Positions 8,972 through 17,835 of a DNA stretch of 64,000 nt are shown piece after piece. A program made the translations under genes and the position numbers. Origin of the DNA: Saccharibacillus nicotianae. GTDB lineage: Bacteria; Bacillota; Bacilli; Paenibacillales; Paenibacillaceae. The stretch is taken from assembly GCF_042681745.1 (NCBI RefSeq), contig NZ_JBHUGF010000010.1:620001-684000 (forward strand), written 5' to 3'. Within the stretch, counting starts at the first letter, position 1; each line of letters starts with the position of its first letter. A model generated the notes under the pieces. The model saw only the letters and a program-made list of their open reading frames with translations. It did not search any database and had not been told where the DNA came from.

Positions 8972-9487
8972 ATGGATCATCTTGAAGTTGTTTTTGATAT
9001 ACATATTTCTTATATAGATAAGCTGTTAATCGATGAACTGGACATAAGATCAGCAAATATAAAATCTTCGCATTTCTATGATCAAATTAGAACCAAAGAT
9101 ATAGAGTTTAATCATATCGATTCATTCTCAACATTCTTATTGAGTTCAGGTACAGGAACCATACTATTTGAAGTTCTTGAACTAGAAGTAGCCTTAAAAG
9201 AAGTATTGCTTGTTATTTCGTCAGATGCAGAATACATTACTTTAGAATTTAATTTTATAAAGACTGAGTTGATCTACAAAGGCGTATTAGACACTATTAA
9301 ATGCTTACATTTGCTCAATTATTTCCAAAAATTAATAGAACGTTATAACATACCATCGATCAAATTTGGTTATGAACCTGCTACTGATAAAGATATGTGT
9401 CTAATCGAAATCACAAAGCATACTGATCTACTACATTCGATTAGAAATCAATGGAAATTAAATAGAAAAGGATTTAACATAGAGTAA
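8972..9487 (+). CDS. Hypothetical protein in the slot normally holding spoIIIA
   Basis: 171 residues, not recognised. It is acidic to neutral and rich in Ile, Leu, Asp and Lys. It has no transmembrane segment or signal peptide and looks like a soluble alpha/beta protein. A good site (ATAAGGAGTATAGAG) precedes the ATG. Base composition is more AT-rich than the flanking efp and lysC, which hints at acquisition. It stands alone between the efp terminator and lysC. A small immunity-type protein is one possibility, but nothing in the sequence proves it. Confidence 0.65.
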   Translation: MDHLEVVFDIHISYIDKLLIDELDIRSANIKSSHFYDQIRTKDIEFNHIDSFSTFLLSSGTGTILFEVLELEVALKEVLLVISSDAEYITLEFNFIKTELIYKGVLDTIKCLHLLNYFQKLIERYNIPSIKFGYEPATDKDMCLIEITKHTDLLHSIRNQWKLNRKGFNIE

Positions 9488-9608
9488 ACATTCTAGTGTA
9501 GCTTTTTTAATTTACGGGTAGTACTTAACGTGTTCTCGTATTATACTGTTAAAGACTAAGCATGTTCATGCATTATTATGTATGAAACGCCTAAATACGC
9601 TGTTCAAT

Positions 9609-9643
9609 CCGGGTAAAATATTGTAGAGATAATATACCCGTAT
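9609..9643 (+). promoter_or_regulatory. Imperfect hairpin in the lysC leader
   Basis: CGGGTAAAATATT and AATATACCCG form an imperfect stem just before the lysC ribosome binding site. It does not resemble the large lysine riboswitch, and its role is unclear. Confidence 0.3.
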
Positions 9644-9664
9644 CAAGTAGGGAGTGAAGAAGTC

Positions 9665-10918
9665 TTGGCTTTGTATGTCATGAAATTCGGCGGTAGTTCC
9701 GTCGGGGATACCGAGCGCATGCAACGTGTAGCAAAGCGCATTATTGAGAAGCAAGATGAAGGACACGACTGTGTAGTCGTTGTTTCGGCAATGGGAGATA
9801 CTACAGATGATTTGATTGATCAGGCACGTCTGCTCAATCCGAATCCGCCTGCTCGTGAAATGGATATGTTGATGACGACAGGTGAACAGATATCGATGGC
9901 GATGTTATCGATGGCGATTCAGCATTTGGGTCGAGAAGCAGTATCTTTTACCGGCTGGCAAGCAGGTTTTGAGACAGAAGCGGAACATGGCAAAGCGCGC
10001 ATACGTAATATTCAGCCTGAACGTGTTCTCAAAGCGATCGGAGCAGGTAAAATCGTGATCGTAGCAGGATTTCAGGGGATTACAGCAGAAGGCGAGATTA
10101 CAACGTTCGGACGCGGAGGTTCGGATACAACAGCCGTTGCCCTAGCAGCCGCAATTCATGCTGATACTTGCGAGATTTATACGGATGTTGATGGGATTTA
10201 TTCGACCGATCCACGTATCGTGAAATGCGCTCGCAAACTAGAAGAAATATCTTATGACGAAATGCTAGAACTCGCCAATCTAGGTGCAGCGGTACTTCAT
10301 CCGCGCGCTGTTGAATACGCGAAGCATAACAATGTACGTCTCGTTGTGCGCTCTAGCTTTAACTATAATGAAGGAACCGTTGTGAAGGAGGAGACAACTA
10401 TGGAACAGGGAGCAGTCGTTAACGGCATTGCTTATGACAAAAATGTAGCACGTCTTACAATCCGTGGCGTTGCTGATCTACCGGGAGTACTTGCGAAAAT
10501 GTTCGGAGAACTCGCAACGGCTAAAATAGACGTTGACCTTATCGTACAGAGCGGTGTATTGGATGGCAAAGCAGACTTCTCTTATACAGTAAGTCTAGCG
10601 GATCGTGAACGTGCACTTGCTGTTATGGAAAGCTTGCGTAGCGAACTTCCTTTCAGTGAAGTCACTTCTGAAATTGATCTGGTCAAAGTGTCGATCGTTG
10701 GTGCAGGTATGGTCAGTCACCCGGGTGTAGCGGCGCAAATGTTTGCTGCCATTTCTGCACAGGGAGTTAGCATTAAGATGGTCAGTACTTCTGAGATCAA
10801 AGTATCCTGCGTGATCGAAGCCGGTCGTCTGCAAGATGTAGTCGTTGCGCTTCATACAGCATACGGTCTGGATACTGAAGAACAAGCATTTGTAGGTGGC
10901 CCTCAAGACCGTCGTTAA
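9665..10918 (+). CDS. lysC: Aspartokinase II alpha subunit (LysC-type)
   Basis: A 417-residue aspartate kinase, the first step to lysine, threonine, methionine and diaminopimelate. The N-terminal kinase domain has KFGGSSVGD, and FGRGGSDTTAVALAAA and TDVDGIYSTDPR follow. Two C-terminal ACT domains lie from about 265. The TTG start follows TAGGGAGTGAAGAAG. As in B. subtilis aspartokinase II, codon 246 is an ATG preceded by a strong ribosome binding site, so the same gene should also make a separate beta subunit. No lysine riboswitch was seen upstream. Confidence 0.92.
   Translation: MALYVMKFGGSSVGDTERMQRVAKRIIEKQDEGHDCVVVVSAMGDTTDDLIDQARLLNPNPPAREMDMLMTTGEQISMAMLSMAIQHLGREAVSFTGWQAGFETEAEHGKARIRNIQPERVLKAIGAGKIVIVAGFQGITAEGEITTFGRGGSDTTAVALAAAIHADTCEIYTDVDGIYSTDPRIVKCARKLEEISYDEMLELANLGAAVLHPRAVEYAKHNNVRLVVRSSFNYNEGTVVKEETTMEQGAVVNGIAYDKNVARLTIRGVADLPGVLAKMFGELATAKIDVDLIVQSGVLDGKADFSYTVSLADRERALAVMESLRSELPFSEVTSEIDLVKVSIVGAGMVSHPGVAAQMFAAISAQGVSIKMVSTSEIKVSCVIEAGRLQDVVVALHTAYGLDTEEQAFVGGPQDRR
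10400..10918 (+). CDS. lysC: Aspartokinase II beta subunit (internal in-frame start)
   Basis: The sequence AAGGAGGAGACAACT directly precedes ATG at 10400, in frame with lysC and corresponding to Met246 of the alpha chain. The product would be 172 residues comprising only the regulatory ACT domains. B. subtilis LysC is known to be an alpha2-beta2 enzyme made this way, with its beta start at the same residue number. The site is far stronger than expected inside a coding region, which supports real internal initiation. Confidence 0.8.
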   Translation: MEQGAVVNGIAYDKNVARLTIRGVADLPGVLAKMFGELATAKIDVDLIVQSGVLDGKADFSYTVSLADRERALAVMESLRSELPFSEVTSEIDLVKVSIVGAGMVSHPGVAAQMFAAISAQGVSIKMVSTSEIKVSCVIEAGRLQDVVVALHTAYGLDTEEQAFVGGPQDRR

Positions 10919-11030
10919 ATCGATTGTGGTACAACTGCATAATAAAACATAACACTTATCAAATTTGAAAGAGTTTATTTCGATGCAAGGCTAAATTGTA
11001 AGCAGTGCTGTGTATAAGGGAGGAAACTGT

Positions 11031-11393
11031 ATGAATCATTATTCCGTTCCAATTATAGCTAGCAAAGACCTTGATAAGAGTGAAGCTTTCTATAGGCGAT
11101 TAGGGTTTGATGTACTTAATGATTATGGTCATTACCGTATTCTTTCTGATAGACGCGGTTGGCATCTGCATTTGAATTATGTACCAGATTGGCCCAAAAC
11201 GGTTGAAGATAATCCCTTCGGTTTATATTTGTATGTTGAAAATGTAGATGAGATAGCTGCACAGGTAAGTGATTTGATCATCGAACAAGGAACACCTTGC
11301 GTAAAACCCTGGGGAGTATATGAATTTGCAGTAAGTGATCCGAGTGGTCTGCTTGTCCGCATCGGTCGAATAATTTCGCAAGATGGAGAGTAG
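11031..11393 (+). CDS. VOC-family (glyoxalase/bleomycin-resistance-like) protein
   Basis: A 120-residue single-domain VOC protein (YSVPIIASKDLDKSEAFYRRLGF ... VSDPSGLLVRIGR). The fold is typical of glyoxalase I-like or bleomycin-binding proteins; the substrate cannot be inferred. I chose the ATG at 11031 because AGGGAGGAAACTGT lies directly upstream; a GTG at 11010 would precede that site. A strong terminator follows, so it is separate from accB. Confidence 0.85.
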   Translation: MNHYSVPIIASKDLDKSEAFYRRLGFDVLNDYGHYRILSDRRGWHLHLNYVPDWPKTVEDNPFGLYLYVENVDEIAAQVSDLIIEQGTPCVKPWGVYEFAVSDPSGLLVRIGRIISQDGE

Positions 11394-11475
11394 ATTATTA
11401 GTTCATATTCCAATCATAAAATTGAAAATCAATAAGGTGTTGTTTGCCAGATAACTGGTAGATGGATTCTTTATT

Positions 11476-11509
11476 AAAAAGGCGTGAACAAAGATGTTCA
11501 CGCCTTTTT
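11476..11509 (+). terminator. Rho-independent terminator
   Basis: AAAAAGGCGTGAAC pairs perfectly with GTTCACGCCTTTTT across a six-base loop, between the VOC gene and the accB promoter. Confidence 0.92.
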
Positions 11510-11517
11510 AATGAATG

Positions 11518-11526
11518 TGCTATAAT
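11518..11526 (+). promoter_or_regulatory. Extended -10 promoter of accBC
   Basis: TGCTATAAT (TG-N-TATAAT) lies about 60 bases before accB. No clear -35 box is seen, as is common with extended -10 promoters. Confidence 0.5.
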
Positions 11527-11589
11527 ACATAGCGTTATGTGTAACTTTCCGTGTACAACGGGCAATGAAGACAAAGGAGTGAAAAATAG

Positions 11590-12075
11590 ATGTTTAACTT
11601 AAATGAAATTAAAGAATTGATTCAATTGGTAGACGAGACATCTGTACAAGAAGTAGAAATCGAAAATGAAGGATCACGTCTAGTGATTCGTAAGCCAAGC
11701 AAAGCAGAAACTGTGTATGTACAACAAGCTGCAAATGCACCTATAGCTGCACCTCAAGCAGTGCAAGCGCCTGCAACAACACCAACTGCTGCTACTCCAG
11801 CAGCGGCACCAACGACTCCAGAGGTAGACCCTTCTTTACATACCATTGTATCGCCTATGGTTGGAACGTTCTACCGTTCTTCTTCACCAGAAGCGGCTCC
11901 TTTTGTAAGTACGGGTGATCAAGTCAATGATAAATCAACTGTATGTATTATCGAAGCGATGAAGCTGATGAATGAGCTTGAAGCAGAAACTAAAGGAACA
12001 ATCGTAGAGATCTTGGCAGAAAACGGACAGCTTGTTGAATACGGACAGCCATTATTCTTAGTAAAACCGGAATAA
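11590..12075 (+). CDS. accB: Biotin carboxyl carrier protein of acetyl-CoA carboxylase
   Basis: 161 residues. An N-terminal helical segment, then a long Ala/Pro/Thr-rich flexible linker (about 45-80), then the biotinyl domain with EAMKLMNE, in which Lys125 is the biotinylation site. It carries CO2 between AccC and AccDA in fatty acid synthesis. It is followed 43 bases later by accC in the usual accBC operon. In spore-forming Bacillales spoIIIAH lies immediately upstream; here a VOC gene does. Confidence 0.96.
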   Translation: MFNLNEIKELIQLVDETSVQEVEIENEGSRLVIRKPSKAETVYVQQAANAPIAAPQAVQAPATTPTAATPAAAPTTPEVDPSLHTIVSPMVGTFYRSSSPEAAPFVSTGDQVNDKSTVCIIEAMKLMNELEAETKGTIVEILAENGQLVEYGQPLFLVKPE

Positions 12076-12118
12076 GCAAGACATTGCTTTTGCCAAATCC
12101 CGGAGGAGGAAACGTAAA

Positions 12119-13462
12119 ATGAAATTTCATAAAATACTGATAGCGAATCGTGGCGAAATAGCGGTTCGTATTATCCGTGCTTGTCGTGAATTAGGGATAG
12201 CTACAGTAGCTGTCTATTCCGAAGCAGATCGCGAATCACTACATGTACGTCTGGCTGATGAAGCATACTGTATCGGGCCGACTTTGTCCAAAGATAGCTA
12301 TCTAAATTTAACCAACTTAATGAGTGTTGCGACATTGACTGAATGTGATGCTGTTCACCCGGGGTATGGTTTTTTAGCTGAGAATGCAGATTTCGCAGAG
12401 ATTTGTGAATCTTGCAATATTACGTTTATTGGACCTTCACCAGATGCGATTACACGTATGGGTGATAAGTCTGAAGCGAAGCGTACAATGATTGCCGCAG
12501 GCGTACCGGTTATCCCGGGTTCTGACGGAATCGTAGAAGATATGGATGAAGCGATCGTGATCGCTCGTGAGATTGGGTACCCTGTTATTATCAAAGCTAC
12601 CGCTGGTGGCGGAGGTAAAGGGATTCGCCTTGCAGAAGACGAAGAATCACTGATCAAACAAATCACAGCCGCTCAACAAGAAGCGCAAAAAGCGTTTGGT
12701 AATGGTGGCGTCTATTTAGAAAAATATTTAACGTCGATGAAGCATGTCGAAGTGCAGATTATTGCAGACAAACATGGTAATGCTGTTCATTTAGGTGAAC
12801 GTGATTGCTCGGTACAACGTCGTCGTCAAAAATTAGTTGAAGAAGCACCTTGTCCTGTATTATCTCCTGAATTGCGTGAAGAAATGGGAGCGGCGGCTGT
12901 ACGTGCTGCTGTTGCTGTTAATTATTCAGGCGCAGGTACACTTGAGTTCTTGCTTGGAGAAGATGGACAGTTTTACTTTATGGAAATGAATACGCGTATT
13001 CAAGTCGAACATCCCGTTACCGAAATGGTTACAGGTATAGATTTGATTCAGGAAATGATTTCTGTAGCAGAAGGCAATCCACTTTCTTTCCGTCAAGATG
13101 AAGTAGTGATCAACGGATGGTCGATGGAATGTCGTATTAATGCAGAAGATCCTGAGCGTAACTTTATGCCAAGTCCAGGTAAGATTGATTTCTACCTACC
13201 ACCAGGTGGTCCGGGTGTACGTGTAGATAGTGGCGCGTATCCAGGATATACGATCAGTCCTTACTATGATTCTATGATCGCGAAGTTGATTGTGTGGGCT
13301 CCAACTCGTGAGCAAGCAATAGCTAAAATGAAACGTGCTTTGGACGAATTTGCGATTGAAGGCATTTATACAACGATTCCTTTCCATATGCGTCTACTGA
13401 ATCACGAGACATTTGTGCGTGGCGATTTTGACATCAAATTCCTTGAGGAAAACGAAGTCTAA
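12119..13462 (+). CDS. accC: Biotin carboxylase subunit of acetyl-CoA carboxylase
   Basis: 447 residues with an ATP-grasp fold. The glycine-rich ATP loop GGGGKGIRLAED, CSVQRRRQKLVEEAP and EMNTRIQVEHPVTE are all intact. It carboxylates the biotin on AccB using ATP and bicarbonate. The start has GGAGGAGGAAACGTAA upstream. It forms an operon with accB; the carboxyltransferase genes accDA are elsewhere. Confidence 0.97.
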   Translation: MKFHKILIANRGEIAVRIIRACRELGIATVAVYSEADRESLHVRLADEAYCIGPTLSKDSYLNLTNLMSVATLTECDAVHPGYGFLAENADFAEICESCNITFIGPSPDAITRMGDKSEAKRTMIAAGVPVIPGSDGIVEDMDEAIVIAREIGYPVIIKATAGGGGKGIRLAEDEESLIKQITAAQQEAQKAFGNGGVYLEKYLTSMKHVEVQIIADKHGNAVHLGERDCSVQRRRQKLVEEAPCPVLSPELREEMGAAAVRAAVAVNYSGAGTLEFLLGEDGQFYFMEMNTRIQVEHPVTEMVTGIDLIQEMISVAEGNPLSFRQDEVVINGWSMECRINAEDPERNFMPSPGKIDFYLPPGGPGVRVDSGAYPGYTISPYYDSMIAKLIVWAPTREQAIAKMKRALDEFAIEGIYTTIPFHMRLLNHETFVRGDFDIKFLEENEV

Positions 13463-13529
13463 GCTTGTTTGTCAATGAATCATTCACATGTTATATTTAG
13501 TTTACTTAGCAGGAGGTGTATAGATAAAT

Positions 13530-13943
13530 ATGAGTACGTTACCGACTGAATTTGAGCGGACAGATATAGGTGAGATTCAGATTGCTCCCGAGGTCATCGA
13601 AGTGATTGCAGGTCTAGCGACGATTGAAGTAAAAGGTGTAGCAGGCATGAGTGGTGGCTTTGCCGGTGGTATTGCTGAATTGCTCGGTCGCAAAAATCTT
13701 TCCCGGGGTGTGAAAGTAGAAGTAGGACAACGTGAAGCGGCTGTAGACGTGTCTGTGATTGTTCATTATGGACATCGTCTACCTGAAGTAGCAGCCGAGA
13801 TTCAACGTAATGTCAAACGTTCAATTGAAACGATGACTGGCTTAACTGTAGTCGAAGTGAATGTGCAGATTCATGATGTGCATTTAGAGACAACAGAGAA
13901 GAGCAGAAGCGAAGAAGTTGAATTTTCACAGCGGGTCAAATAA
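13530..13943 (+). CDS. yqhY: Asp23/Gls24-family envelope stress protein
   Basis: 137 residues of the Asp23 (alkaline shock protein 23) family. The core includes IGEIQIAPEVIEVIAGLATIE, then GVAGMSGGFAGGIAELLGRKN, then VDVSVIVHYG and VNVQIHDVHL. Proteins of this type polymerise near the membrane through the anchor AmaP and take part in envelope stress. The position directly after accC matches B. subtilis yqhY, whose loss disturbs acetyl-CoA carboxylase balance. A terminator separates it from amaP. Confidence 0.92.
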   Translation: MSTLPTEFERTDIGEIQIAPEVIEVIAGLATIEVKGVAGMSGGFAGGIAELLGRKNLSRGVKVEVGQREAAVDVSVIVHYGHRLPEVAAEIQRNVKRSIETMTGLTVVEVNVQIHDVHLETTEKSRSEEVEFSQRVK

Positions 13944-13960
13944 GTACCAAAAGCAAATAT

Positions 13961-13988
13961 AAACCCCCGACGTAACAGTCAGGGGTTT
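13961..13988 (+). terminator. Rho-independent terminator
   Basis: AAACCCC and GGGGTTT pair across a short loop between the Asp23 gene and amaP. The T run is short, so it may be leaky. Confidence 0.6.
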
Positions 13989-14024
13989 ACTATGTTTACT
14001 ATAATGTAAAGGGGCTGCACACTC

Positions 14025-14564
14025 TTGGCTAAAATTATAGACAGACTGCTTTTATTTATCTACAGTCTGAGCATTGGAATCTTGTCTGTGCTTGCAATCC
14101 TTTTACTAAGTGGCAAAGTGCCTGTAGAATTGAATGATCGTAACGAACAAAATCTTTATATTACGATCGTGGTTGTAGCTGTAATCTTATTTTTGCTAAG
14201 TATCCGTTTTTTCTATCTAGCGGTGCGTTCAGAGCGTGGACATCATCATTCGGTACATCAACGAACCGAATTTGGGGATATTCAGATTTCACTGGAAACG
14301 GTAGAAAATATGTGCCTCAAAGTAGCAGAACGTTCTCGTGGTGTGCGTGATGTCAAAACGCGTGTACGTGTGATCGAATCCGGTCTTGAAATTATGATTA
14401 GAGCGATTGTAGATGGAGAAAGTTCGATTCCAGAACTGACGGAAAATATGCAAAAAAATGTTCATGATCAAGTGGAAGAAATTACAGGTATTCCGGTATC
14501 CTCGGTATCGGTGTTTATAGCAAATATCGTTCAATCTCCTGCATTCAAAAGCAGAGTGGAGTAG
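14025..14564 (+). CDS. amaP: Alkaline shock response membrane anchor protein AmaP
   Basis: 179 residues. Two N-terminal transmembrane segments (about 9-29 and 46-66) form a hairpin, and an Asp23-like soluble region follows (ISLETVENMCLKVAERSRGVRDVKTRVRV). This is the layout of AmaP, which recruits Asp23 to the membrane. The TTG start follows AAAGGGGCTGCACACTC. It lies between the Asp23 gene and a DUF2273 gene, the usual trio. Confidence 0.9.
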   Translation: MAKIIDRLLLFIYSLSIGILSVLAILLLSGKVPVELNDRNEQNLYITIVVVAVILFLLSIRFFYLAVRSERGHHHSVHQRTEFGDIQISLETVENMCLKVAERSRGVRDVKTRVRVIESGLEIMIRAIVDGESSIPELTENMQKNVHDQVEEITGIPVSSVSVFIANIVQSPAFKSRVE

Positions 14565-14579
14565 AAGGGAGTTCTCCTT

Positions 14580-14813
14580 ATGATATGGAAAGCGATCTGG
14601 GAAACTCACGGAGGACGGATAACAGGTGTAGCCGCGGGTCTTTTGTTCGGAGTATTATATGTGGTAGTTGGTTTTTGGGATATGTTGTTCTTTGCACTGT
14701 TAGTGTTCATAGGCTATAGCGTCGGCAAGCATAAAGATATGCGATTAGGCTCTGTCATTCCCTGGGAACGGGTGAATGCGTGGATATCGGATCGCTGGCG
14801 CCCGTTTAAATGA
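14580..14813 (+). CDS. DUF2273 small membrane protein
   Basis: 77 residues with two hydrophobic segments (about 14-31 and 33-48) and a C-terminal basic/tryptophan-rich tail (WERVNAWISDRWRPFK). It matches the DUF2273 family, which is consistently found beside AmaP and Asp23 and is thought to be part of the same membrane assembly. The start follows AGAAGGGAGTTCTCCTT, 15 bases after amaP. Confidence 0.88.
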   Translation: MIWKAIWETHGGRITGVAAGLLFGVLYVVVGFWDMLFFALLVFIGYSVGKHKDMRLGSVIPWERVNAWISDRWRPFK

Positions 14814-14890
14814 ACCTGTCATACCTCATTCCCGGACTACGTATGAAAAGATAAATGATACAGCCGGGCATGATGTACGACAGGTTTTTT
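14813..14890 (+). terminator. Extended hairpin terminator
   Basis: AACCTGTC pairs with GACAGGTT, with an inner CCCGG/CCGGG stem, and a run of T ends the structure at 14890. Confidence 0.6.
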
Positions 14891-15038
14891 GGTATGCTAG
14901 AAGATATGGACTGGATAGATCGATAGATGCGAATAGGTTGTCGTGAGTAAAATCAATGAATTGAAAATAATAAGGTACACAGGATAGTATGCTGAATATA
15001 TGATAGAGCTGCTTATCCATACCGGGAGGAACCCAAGA

Positions 15039-15500
15039 ATGAAAAGAAGATTAGCACGTGAGATCGTTGTACAAAGTCTGTACCAAATGGAAATGAACGA
15101 TGTTAAAGCAGAAGAAGCAATCGAAATGTTGCTTGAAGAAGCAGCACAAGAAAACGAATCTGAAGTTGAAATTCGTGATGAAGCTACTTTAAAAGCTTAT
15201 GTACTTGATATCGTAAACGGTACATTTACCAACAAAGAAGCGATCGATCATTTATTAGAAGAGTATCTGAAAGGCTGGCAGATCAGCCGTCTATCTCGTG
15301 TAGACAGTCAGATTTTGCGTCAAGCGGTCTATGAAATGGTATTCCACAACGATGTACCTGCCAAAGTCGCTGTCAACGAAGCGATCGAGTTATCCAAGCA
15401 TTTTGGTACAGAAGAATCCGGTAAATTCGTTAACGGTGTACTGGGTAAAATGATTCAAGACTTGGATAAATTAAAAGAAGCGCGTACAGAAGCAGAATAA
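15039..15500 (+). CDS. nusB: Transcription antitermination factor NusB
   Basis: 153 residues, all-helical (RRLAREIVVQSLYQMEMN ... LLEEYLKGWQISRLSRVDSQILRQAVYEM ... VNEAIELSKHFGTEESGKFVNGVLGKM). It binds boxA RNA with NusE during rRNA transcription. I chose the ATG at 15039, preceded by GGGAGGAACCCAAG. The in-frame ATG at 15000 has no site and would add a non-homologous extension. Confidence 0.95.
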   Translation: MKRRLAREIVVQSLYQMEMNDVKAEEAIEMLLEEAAQENESEVEIRDEATLKAYVLDIVNGTFTNKEAIDHLLEEYLKGWQISRLSRVDSQILRQAVYEMVFHNDVPAKVAVNEAIELSKHFGTEESGKFVNGVLGKMIQDLDKLKEARTEAE

Positions 15501-15598
15501 TCATTGTTCAGAGTAACCGATCGTCAGACATCAACGATAAACGTCAAGCAGTTGAACGATAAAACTTAATTTTCCGAACAGGTAAAGGAGCGATTATC

Positions 15599-16456
15599 AT
15601 GACAGCAACAATTATCAATGGTAAACAAATAGCAGAAGACATTCGTGAAGGTATCCGTCAAGAAATGGAACAATTGAAAACAACAGGTTTCCAACCTGGA
15701 CTTGCTGTTGTATTGGTAGGGGAAGATCCTGCTTCACAAGTATATGTGCGCCATAAAGAAAAAGCTTGTCATGATCTTGGCTATTACTCTGAAGTACACC
15801 GTCTACCTTCGACTACTTCGCAAGAAGAGTTGTTAGCTATGGTGGATCGTTTGAATAAGCAAGAAAATATTAACGGCATTTTAGTGCAGCTTCCATTGCC
15901 AGAGCAAATTGAAGAAAAAGCAATCATCAATGCTATTTCTCCTGAAAAAGATGTAGATGGTTTTCATCCGATCAGCGTAGGGAATCTGGTGATTGGTGAC
16001 GATAGTCTATTGCCATGTACTCCTGCCGGTGTGATAGAACTGATCAAACGTGCAGGTGTTGAGATTTCGGGTAAACATGCTGTAGTCATTGGACGCAGTA
16101 ATATTGTAGGTAAGCCAGTATCCCTATTATTACAACGTGAAAATGCAACAGTAACGATGTGTCATTCTCGCACAAGCAATATGAAAGAATTAGCCAAACA
16201 AGCAGATATTCTTGTGGTAGCGATCGGTAAAGCTAACTTTGTAGATGCTAGTTACATCAAGCCCGGTGCAGTCGTAATCGATGTAGGGGTGAATCGTCTG
16301 GATAACGGTAAGCTTGCAGGCGATGTTGATTTTGAAAGTGCTAAAGAAGTATCCGGTCCGATTACTCCTGTACCCGGCGGTGTAGGTCCAATGACAATTA
16401 CAATGTTAATGCAGAACACTCTAGTGGCTGCCAAACGTGCTCACGGCTTGAAGTAA
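15599..16456 (+). CDS. folD: Methylenetetrahydrofolate dehydrogenase / cyclohydrolase
   Basis: 285 residues, bifunctional FolD interconverting 5,10-methylene-THF and 10-formyl-THF. The folate-site lysine in YVRHKEKAC, NGILVQLPLP, the NADP-binding GRSNIVGKPVSLLL and the C-terminal PGGVGPMTITMLMQNT are all visible. The start has AAAGGAGCGATTATC upstream. It is followed 18 bases later by xseA, as in Bacillus. Confidence 0.97.
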   Translation: MTATIINGKQIAEDIREGIRQEMEQLKTTGFQPGLAVVLVGEDPASQVYVRHKEKACHDLGYYSEVHRLPSTTSQEELLAMVDRLNKQENINGILVQLPLPEQIEEKAIINAISPEKDVDGFHPISVGNLVIGDDSLLPCTPAGVIELIKRAGVEISGKHAVVIGRSNIVGKPVSLLLQRENATVTMCHSRTSNMKELAKQADILVVAIGKANFVDASYIKPGAVVIDVGVNRLDNGKLAGDVDFESAKEVSGPITPVPGGVGPMTITMLMQNTLVAAKRAHGLK

Positions 16457-16473
16457 GGAAGGCGGCTGATGGT

Positions 16474-17835
16474 ATGCAGCAGCAAAAAGTCTATTCAATC
16501 AAAGAAATAAACAAATATATTCGGATGAAAATGGAATCCGATCAACTGTTATCTGAAGTATGGTTACGCGGGGAAATCTCGAATTTTACCCATCATTCTA
16601 GCGGACATATGTATTTCACGTTAAAAGATGAAAGTAGCCGTATCAAAACGATTATGTTTGCTTCTCATAATCAGCGCCTTCCTTTTATACCTAAAGAAGG
16701 CGCTAGAGTGATGGCAAAAGGAAATATCTCTGTATTTGAGCGGGACGGACAGTATCAATTTTATGTCACGCAAATGCAACCGGATGGTATAGGAAGTCTA
16801 TATCTGGCTTATGAACAGCTCAAGCAAAAGTTGGAGCATGAAGGACTTTTTGACTCTACACGTAAGCGTCCGTTACCTGTATATCCCAAAGTAATCGGTG
16901 TGATTACATCAGGTACAGGGGCAGCAGTCCGGGATATTCTGACCACGATTCGCAGACGATATCCGATTGTGAAAATTGAAGTCTATCCTGTGCTTGTGCA
17001 AGGCAAAGGCGCAGGAGCATCTGTTGTCAAAGCGATCCAAAATTTCAATCGTATGCAAGAAGCAGATGTATTGATTGTCGGTCGTGGTGGTGGATCACTG
17101 GAAGAATTATGGGCGTTCAACGAAGAAATCGTTGCTCGTGCCATTGCTTCTTCATCGATTCCGATTATTTCTGCGGTAGGGCATGAGACTGATTTTACGA
17201 TTGCTGACTTTGTAGCCGATCTTCGTGCTGCAACGCCTACAGCGGCGGCAGAGCTAGCGGTACCGAATATCAATGAACTACGCGCTCAAGTGCAACAACG
17301 TCGTAGACAACTCAAGCAAGGGCTGTTACGCCTATCTCAGCGTCAACGTGAACGATTAGAGCGCCTACGTCGTGCACCTGTATTGTTACATCCACAACGT
17401 CATCTGGTACAACATATGACGAGATTAGATATGCTAGAAAGACGGTTAAGTACCAGTCTACAGCGTCGTGCTCATATTCAGCGTGATCGTCTGGGTCGGT
17501 TCAATCAGCGATTAGCCCGTCATAATCCGCAAGAACAATTGATTTATGCTCGTCGTCGTACAGATGTAGCACGACAACAATTGGAGCTTCGTATGAGTAG
17601 TATTTTACGACAAAAGCAACAAAAGTTAGGCTTTGGTATGAAGCAATTAGATGCACTGAGTCCGCTTAAAGTTATGGCTAGAGGTTACAGTCTGGTATAT
17701 GACGAACAAGAGCAACTGGTTAAATCTGTACAGCAGGTGCAACAAGGCGATTCTATTATCGTCAATGTAGAAGATGGGCAATTGAATTGTCAGGTGACAG
17801 AGATCAAGGAGGCGGCAACCGATGGCAAAAGCTGA
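16474..17835 (+). CDS. xseA: Exodeoxyribonuclease VII large subunit
   Basis: 453 residues. An N-terminal OB-fold (VWLRGEISNFTHHSSGHMYFTLKD) is followed by the catalytic domain with VGRGGGSLEELWAFN and GHETDFTIADFVADLRAATPTAAAE. A long coiled-coil (about 265-400) rich in Arg and Gln binds XseB. With XseB it degrades single-stranded DNA in both directions. The ATG at 16474 follows AAGGAAGGCGGCTG. The 3' end overlaps xseB by 14 bases. Confidence 0.96.
   Translation: MQQQKVYSIKEINKYIRMKMESDQLLSEVWLRGEISNFTHHSSGHMYFTLKDESSRIKTIMFASHNQRLPFIPKEGARVMAKGNISVFERDGQYQFYVTQMQPDGIGSLYLAYEQLKQKLEHEGLFDSTRKRPLPVYPKVIGVITSGTGAAVRDILTTIRRRYPIVKIEVYPVLVQGKGAGASVVKAIQNFNRMQEADVLIVGRGGGSLEELWAFNEEIVARAIASSSIPIISAVGHETDFTIADFVADLRAATPTAAAELAVPNINELRAQVQQRRRQLKQGLLRLSQRQRERLERLRRAPVLLHPQRHLVQHMTRLDMLERRLSTSLQRRAHIQRDRLGRFNQRLARHNPQEQLIYARRRTDVARQQLELRMSSILRQKQQKLGFGMKQLDALSPLKVMARGYSLVYDEQEQLVKSVQQVQQGDSIIVNVEDGQLNCQVTEIKEAATDGKS

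Noticed and set aside
9488..9664. Lysine riboswitch before lysC
   Set aside because: The gap is only 177 bases and lacks the five-stem L-box pattern; only one imperfect hairpin is visible.
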